Assembly: GCF_003815915.1 (NCBI RefSeq)
Contig: NZ_CP033929.1
Span: forward strand, 2,542,001-2,606,000
DNA: 64,000 nucleotides
Source of the DNA: Chryseobacterium indoltheticum
GTDB lineage: Bacteria > Bacteroidota > Bacteroidia > Flavobacteriales > Weeksellaceae
Direction of reading: 5' to 3'
Under the pieces are notes generated by a model. It was not told where the DNA came from and made no database searches. It saw only the letters and a program-made list of their open reading frames with translations. The number at the start of each line of letters is the position of its first letter. Within the stretch, counting starts at the first letter, position 1. Shown in pieces: positions 60,487 through 64,000 of the stretch. The position numbers and the translations under genes are program-made.

Positions 60487-62352
60487 ATGAAAAAACTTTT
60501 ACTACCTATATTTTTTATATCTGTTTACGTTTCAGCACAAATTCCGGCGGGATATTATGATGGAACAACAGGATTGACAGGTTATGCTTTAAAATCTAAG
60601 CTTCATGAAATTACTGCAACAAAAAATGTCAACTGGGGTTACAGTGACTTGCCTAATTTGTACAATCAAACCGATTTAGATCAATATTATGATCACGGAT
60701 CTAGTAACACAACAGTTTTACTGGACATGTATTCCGAAATCCCGACAGGTCCGGACGCCTACGAATATACTTCTGCAAACCTGATCAGTACGTCAGGCGC
60801 CGAGGGGCTAGGGTACAACAGAGAACATGCCGTACCACAAAGCACTTTTAACAGTAATTATCCGATGTATTCAGACTTGCATTTTGTCATTCCTACAGAT
60901 GCAAGGATCAATCAGTTGAGAAACAATTACCCTTACGGAATTGGGAACTCCACCATTCACTATACTTTTAGCAATACATCAAAAATTGCCAACAGCGCTA
61001 TTCCGAATTATGTATATACCAATAGGGTTTATGAGCCAATAAATGAATTTAAAGGAGATATTGCAAGAATGCTGCTCTATTTTGCAGTGAGATACGAAAG
61101 CAAATTGCCGGTATTTAATTATTCCACTAATATTAATCCTGCGATAGATCGTTCGCCGTTTGACGGAACAGCAGAGCGTGCATTTGATCCTGCTTACATT
61201 TCGATGCTTATTCAGTGGCATACGCAAGACCCGGTTTCTCAGAGAGAAATCAATAGAAACAATGCGGTATATGCTATTCAGAATAACAGAAACCCCTTTA
61301 TTGACAACCCGCAATGGGTTAATGCAATTTGGGTACAGACTCCAGACGCAGTCGCGCCACAACCTCCTGCCAATTTAACTATTACACAATCCGGTGCTTA
61401 TTATACAAACATTGCATGGTCGCCAAGCGCTAGTACAGACGTCATAGGATATCATGTTTATCAGAATGGCGTTTTTTTAGCAACTACAAAATCAACATCT
61501 CTTGTTATTGATCATTTAAATCCTGCAACATCCTACTTATTTACTGTGCGAGCTTATGATCAGGGTTATCTACAATCTACAGACAGCAATACTGCAACTG
61601 TATCTACTCTTGCAACAGATTCAAATTCTAAAGATCTTTTAATTACAAAATATATTGAAGGAACAGACAATAATAAAGCTTTGGAGATCTTAAATAAAAC
61701 CGGTCATGAAGTTAATTTAAACAATTACAGTATCAAAACACAGTATTATAACAGCATAACGGATTCCTATTATTTCGCAGGGAGTTTTGAACTTGAAGGC
61801 AAAATTCAGAATAACGAAAGTTTTATCATCCTCAATCCAAAATCTGCGCTGTCATGCGTTACAAACAGTGATGCTTTATTTCTTACTGCAGGAGAAGCTT
61901 TAACTTTTACCGGAACTCAATATGTAGAGTTAGCCTATAATTCGGCGACAATTGATGCTATAGGAAGTAAATTTGCAAGCAACACCAATGCAAACATCTC
62001 TCTGTATAGAAAAAATACTGTTACTCAGCCAACTTCAACTTTCAATAGTAATGAATGGGATTCTTATGCAAGCAATTACTGCCAAAATCTAGGTACATTA
62101 ACTACTTCTGAAGCCGAATTATTTGTTAAAAAAGAGTTTAAAATCTATCCGAATCCGGTTCATGAAAACATTTTTGTAAGTGGAAAAACTGAAAATGTTC
62201 AGAATGCTCAAATTCTAGATTATTCAGGGCAATTAATTTATAGCGAGAAAACGCCATTTAAAAACAAGAAAAATATTTCTGTACAGAATTTAAAAACTGG
62301 TTCTTACTTGTTGAAACTTGACGATAAAGCTTATCAGTTTATTAAGAAGTAG
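60487..62352 (+). CDS. Secreted endonuclease I with FN3, lamin-tail-like and type IX sorting domains
   Basis: A 621-residue exported nuclease. A signal peptide ends VSAQ (about residue 18). The endonuclease I domain has the active-site motif GYNREHAVPQSTF near 109-121 and DLHFVIPTDARINQLRNNYPYG near 132-153. An FN3 domain (about 293-378) is followed by a lamin-tail-like beta domain (DLLITKYIEGTDNNKALEI near 384) and a Por sorting domain (KIYPNPVHENIFV, about 553-621). It probably digests extracellular DNA or RNA for nutrients. A terminator follows. Confidence 0.92.
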   Translation: MKKLLLPIFFISVYVSAQIPAGYYDGTTGLTGYALKSKLHEITATKNVNWGYSDLPNLYNQTDLDQYYDHGSSNTTVLLDMYSEIPTGPDAYEYTSANLISTSGAEGLGYNREHAVPQSTFNSNYPMYSDLHFVIPTDARINQLRNNYPYGIGNSTIHYTFSNTSKIANSAIPNYVYTNRVYEPINEFKGDIARMLLYFAVRYESKLPVFNYSTNINPAIDRSPFDGTAERAFDPAYISMLIQWHTQDPVSQREINRNNAVYAIQNNRNPFIDNPQWVNAIWVQTPDAVAPQPPANLTITQSGAYYTNIAWSPSASTDVIGYHVYQNGVFLATTKSTSLVIDHLNPATSYLFTVRAYDQGYLQSTDSNTATVSTLATDSNSKDLLITKYIEGTDNNKALEILNKTGHEVNLNNYSIKTQYYNSITDSYYFAGSFELEGKIQNNESFIILNPKSALSCVTNSDALFLTAGEALTFTGTQYVELAYNSATIDAIGSKFASNTNANISLYRKNTVTQPTSTFNSNEWDSYASNYCQNLGTLTTSEAELFVKKEFKIYPNPVHENIFVSGKTENVQNAQILDYSGQLIYSEKTPFKNKKNISVQNLKTGSYLLKLDDKAYQFIKK

Positions 62353-62377
62353 GATTAAATTTAAATACAAACTGTAC

Positions 62378-62407
62378 AACTTCGTTCAACTTTGAGCGAA
62401 GTTTTTT
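62378..62407 (+). terminator. Terminator after the endonuclease gene
   Basis: AACTTCGTTC and GAGCGAAGTT form a 10-bp stem (one G-U) with loop AACTTT, then a T run. Confidence 0.87.
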
Positions 62408-62418
62408 GTTTATAAAAT

Positions 62419-62487
62419 TTATAAGCAAAAAAGCTAATATTTATTACTTATAATCAAATCTGCTTATATTTTTTATTTATAAGTAAT
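62419..62487. promoter_or_regulatory. Array of four inverted half-sites upstream of the SatD gene
   Basis: TTATAAGCA (62419-62427), TACTTATAA (62445-62453), TGCTTATA (62461-62468) and TTATAAGTA (62477-62485) are copies of one half-site in alternating orientation; the second and fourth extend to a perfect 11-bp inverted pair, ATTACTTATAA / TTATAAGTAAT. The last three start exactly 16 bp apart. The SatD protein has a C-terminal helix-turn-helix that could bind here. Confidence 0.65.
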
Positions 62488-62493
62488 AATGAT

Positions 62494-62501
62494 TATATTT
62501 G
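62494..62501 (+). promoter_or_regulatory. Promoter -7 box giving an apparently leaderless satD transcript
   Basis: TATATTTG ends only 4 bases before the ATG at 62506. By the usual spacing the RNA would start at or within two bases of the start codon. Confidence 0.6.
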
Positions 62502-62505
62502 CAAA

Positions 62506-63111
62506 ATGATAGCGGTCATTACCGGTGATATTATAAATTCACAGCATGCAGATACTGAAGTTTGGATTACCAAGCTTAAAAATCTTCTCGACAAGTGGGG
62601 AAGTGCTCCTGAAACATGGGAAATCTACAGAGGCGACGAATTTCAATTTAAATGTAATATCGATGATGTTTTTTGGCATTTCTTAGCTATCAAATCTCTT
62701 ATAAAAAGTCAGGAAAATTTAGATGTAAGAATTGCGATTGGAATTGGAGAAGAAAGTTTTTCATCCGAAAAAATTACCGAATCCAACGGTTCCGCTTACG
62801 TGAATTCCGGAAGATTATTGAATGATCTGAAGAGTGATGGCGACACCGTTTCCATTAAAACTTCCAACGATCCTATAGACCGTGATCTCAATATTTTATT
62901 AAAATGGGCATCCAAAGATTTTGATAATTGGACGATGGCAACTGCCGAAATTATCCACGAAATGATAATGAATCAAGATTATACACAAGAAGATCTTGCC
63001 AAAAAATTTACCATTTCACAGTCCTCAATCAGCCAAAGGCTGAAGCGTGCAAACTACGAACTGATCGTAGAAACCAATCATTATTTTAAAAAGAAAATTT
63101 CAGAACTGTAA
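62506..63111 (+). CDS. SatD-family protein with C-terminal helix-turn-helix
   Basis: A 201-residue protein. The N-terminal part, MIAVITGDIINSQ then YRGDEFQFKC near residues 42-51 and VRIAIGIGEESF near 74-85, is the SatD pattern that recalls nucleotide-cyclase-like folds. The C-terminal segment YTQEDLAKKFTISQSSISQRLKRANYELI near 164-192 is a clear helix-turn-helix. It is followed after 2 bp by a DUF3307 membrane gene, a pairing I recall from other Bacteroidota. It may be an autoregulator sensing a nucleotide; that is inference. Confidence 0.85.
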   Translation: MIAVITGDIINSQHADTEVWITKLKNLLDKWGSAPETWEIYRGDEFQFKCNIDDVFWHFLAIKSLIKSQENLDVRIAIGIGEESFSSEKITESNGSAYVNSGRLLNDLKSDGDTVSIKTSNDPIDRDLNILLKWASKDFDNWTMATAEIIHEMIMNQDYTQEDLAKKFTISQSSISQRLKRANYELIVETNHYFKKKISEL

Positions 63112-63113
63112 GC

Positions 63114-63809
63114 ATGATTTTTATTCAACTCATATTGGCACATTTACTCGGAGATTTTATTCTTCAGCCAAATTCTTGGGTTGCAGATAAAGAGAACCGT
63201 AAACTGAAAAGTTCATATTTATATTTTCATGTGCTTATTCACACTGTTTTAAGTTTTATTTTCCTTTGGGATCTTAAACTTTGGTGGGTAGCAGTTTTAG
63301 TGGGAATCACTCATTTCATTATTGATGCCTGTAAACTTAGTTTTCAGAATATTCAGACAAAAAAGGCGTGGTTCTTTATAGATCAGGCTCTTCATGTAGC
63401 TGTTATCGGAGGAATTTCTCTTTATTTCAGTGAATTTAATTTTGAATTTCTAAAAGATCAGGAATTTTTGAAAATTTTAATGGCTGCTTTGTTTTTAACA
63501 TCGCCAGCTTCAATTTTTATTAAACTATTGTTATCATCTTGGACTCCCGTGAGCGAAGGAGAAAATAATTTGCAAAGCGAATCTTTATCGAGTGCCGGAA
63601 AATACATCGGGATTTTAGAACGGTTATTGGTTTTCGCATTTATTGTAGTCAATCATTGGGAAGGAGTTGGTTTTATGGTCGCTGCAAAATCTGTTTTCAG
63701 ATTCAGTGATCTCGCACAGGCAAAACAAAGAAAACTGACAGAATATGTATTGATCGGTACACTATTAAGTTTTGGAACTGCTGTTATAGCAGGAATTTTA
63801 ATTAAGTAA
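63114..63809 (+). CDS. DUF3307 membrane protein
   Basis: A 231-residue polytopic protein with about six membrane helices. The N-terminal LILAHLLGDFILQPNSWVADKE (residues 5-26) and HVLIHTVLSFIFLW then GITHFIIDACKLS carry His and Asp residues inside helices that could bind metal or catalyse within the membrane. It starts 2 bp after satD and so forms one operon with it. The function of DUF3307 is unknown; the regulator-membrane layout suggests a sensor-effector pair. Confidence 0.85.
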   Translation: MIFIQLILAHLLGDFILQPNSWVADKENRKLKSSYLYFHVLIHTVLSFIFLWDLKLWWVAVLVGITHFIIDACKLSFQNIQTKKAWFFIDQALHVAVIGGISLYFSEFNFEFLKDQEFLKILMAALFLTSPASIFIKLLLSSWTPVSEGENNLQSESLSSAGKYIGILERLLVFAFIVVNHWEGVGFMVAAKSVFRFSDLAQAKQRKLTEYVLIGTLLSFGTAVIAGILIK

Positions 63810-63831
63810 AAGTATATAAATCTAATTAACT

Positions 63832-63855
63832 GAAAACCTTTGATTCAAGGTTTTC
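63832..63855 (+). terminator. Hairpin between DUF3307 and purC
   Basis: GAAAACCTT and AAGGTTTTC form a perfect 9-bp stem with loop TGATTC. Only a short T stretch is within the stem, so termination is possible rather than certain. Confidence 0.55.
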
Positions 63856-63877
63856 TAAAGTAAAAAAAGTAAAAATT

Positions 63878-64000
63878 ATGAGTCAAAAGCTAGAAATGCT
63901 GTATGAAGGTAAAGCAAAACAAGTATTTGCAACCGAAAATCCTGAAGAAGTTGTGGTACGTTTCAAAGACGATGCAACAGCGTTTAATGCTCAAAAAAGA
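63878..64000 (+). CDS. purC: SAICAR synthetase (phosphoribosylaminoimidazole-succinocarboxamide synthase), 5' part
   Basis: The first 41 codons are visible and the gene runs off the window. [41 protein letters not shown] has the PurC N-terminal [10 protein letters not shown] nucleotide-binding loop and the FKDDATAFN strand. The enzyme adds aspartate to CAIR with ATP in purine synthesis. It is of the short form type (as in E. coli) judging by the start. Confidence 0.92.
   Translation, partial: MSQKLEMLYEGKAKQVFATENPEEVVVRFKDDATAFNAQKR

Noticed and set aside
1..64000. CRISPR array, insertion sequence, integron or rRNA operon
   Set aside because: No regularly spaced direct repeats with unique spacers, no transposase-like frame with terminal repeats, and no 16S/23S/5S sequence was noticed anywhere in the window.

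Overview
This 64 kb window looks like a chromosomal segment of a Flavobacteriia bacterium, most likely Chryseobacterium or a close relative. The evidence is: AT-rich DNA; many Bacteroidota-type promoters (-33 TTG/TTTG, about 20 bp, -7 TAnnTTTG); the type IX secretion component PorQ; three exported enzymes ending in type IX (Por) sorting domains; a TamL-type Omp85 lipoprotein; and a lysine 6-aminotransferase / ALDH7 pair. No insertion sequence, prophage, CRISPR array, rRNA operon or integrase is visible. The content is mostly housekeeping and metabolic, and the unusual material lies mainly in the intergenic DNA.

Layout. 1-2.6 kb (minus): an iron/cobalamin-type ABC importer (ATPase cut by the window edge, FecCD permease) behind a TlpA-like thioredoxin lipoprotein. 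2.7-7.8 kb: a PaaE-like ferredoxin reductase, a SanA/YdcF-like protein, TamL, and a SpoU rRNA methyltransferase whose 5' end overlaps that of tamL head to head. 7.8-11 kb (minus): YtxH and Holin-X-like small envelope proteins, then porQ-cmk. 11-12.5 kb: pyrH-frr. 12.5-19.1 kb (minus): three exported proteins of unknown role, an LptF/LptG permease, a LolA-like protein and FtsK. 19.3-22.7 kb: a very large fused CcsBA cytochrome c maturation protein. 23-28.6 kb: an SPFH protein, a ribbon-helix-helix protein, the lysine-to-aminoadipate pair, DUF2007 and a GNAT. 28.7-34.9 kb: a regulator-MFP-RND-OMF efflux operon. 35-36 kb: GNAT-MarR. Then tRNA-Ala, small lipoproteins, an NlpC/P60 peptidase, dapD and two glycosyltransferases.

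41.2-48.6 kb holds a complete histidine operon, hisGDCBHAF-IE. It is preceded by an attenuator: a 15-residue leader peptide with the run His-His-Tyr-His-His, and a terminator that competes with an antiterminator arm placed at the leader stop codon. 48.7-53.6 kb (minus): a secreted M28 peptidase and thrS-infC-rpmI-rplT. Here infC probably starts at a non-AUG codon, and a GC-rich structured repeat separates infC from rpmI. 53.7-60.3 kb (minus): a MazG-like / thioredoxin-fold / DUF4230 operon, a secreted reprolysin-like protease and an acyl-CoA dehydrogenase. 60.5-64 kb (plus): a secreted endonuclease I, a SatD-DUF3307 pair behind an array of inverted half-sites with an apparently leaderless start, and the beginning of purC.

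The most notable signals are regulatory or repeat-like: the his leader; the SatD half-site array; overlapping palindromes at the MarR promoter; four helically phased 11-bp repeats before the NlpC gene; a likely AUA start in infC; the head-to-head overlap of tamL and the methyltransferase; and several palindrome-rich elements that look like dispersed flavobacterial repeats. All functional calls rest on recognised motifs and context; no database search was possible.
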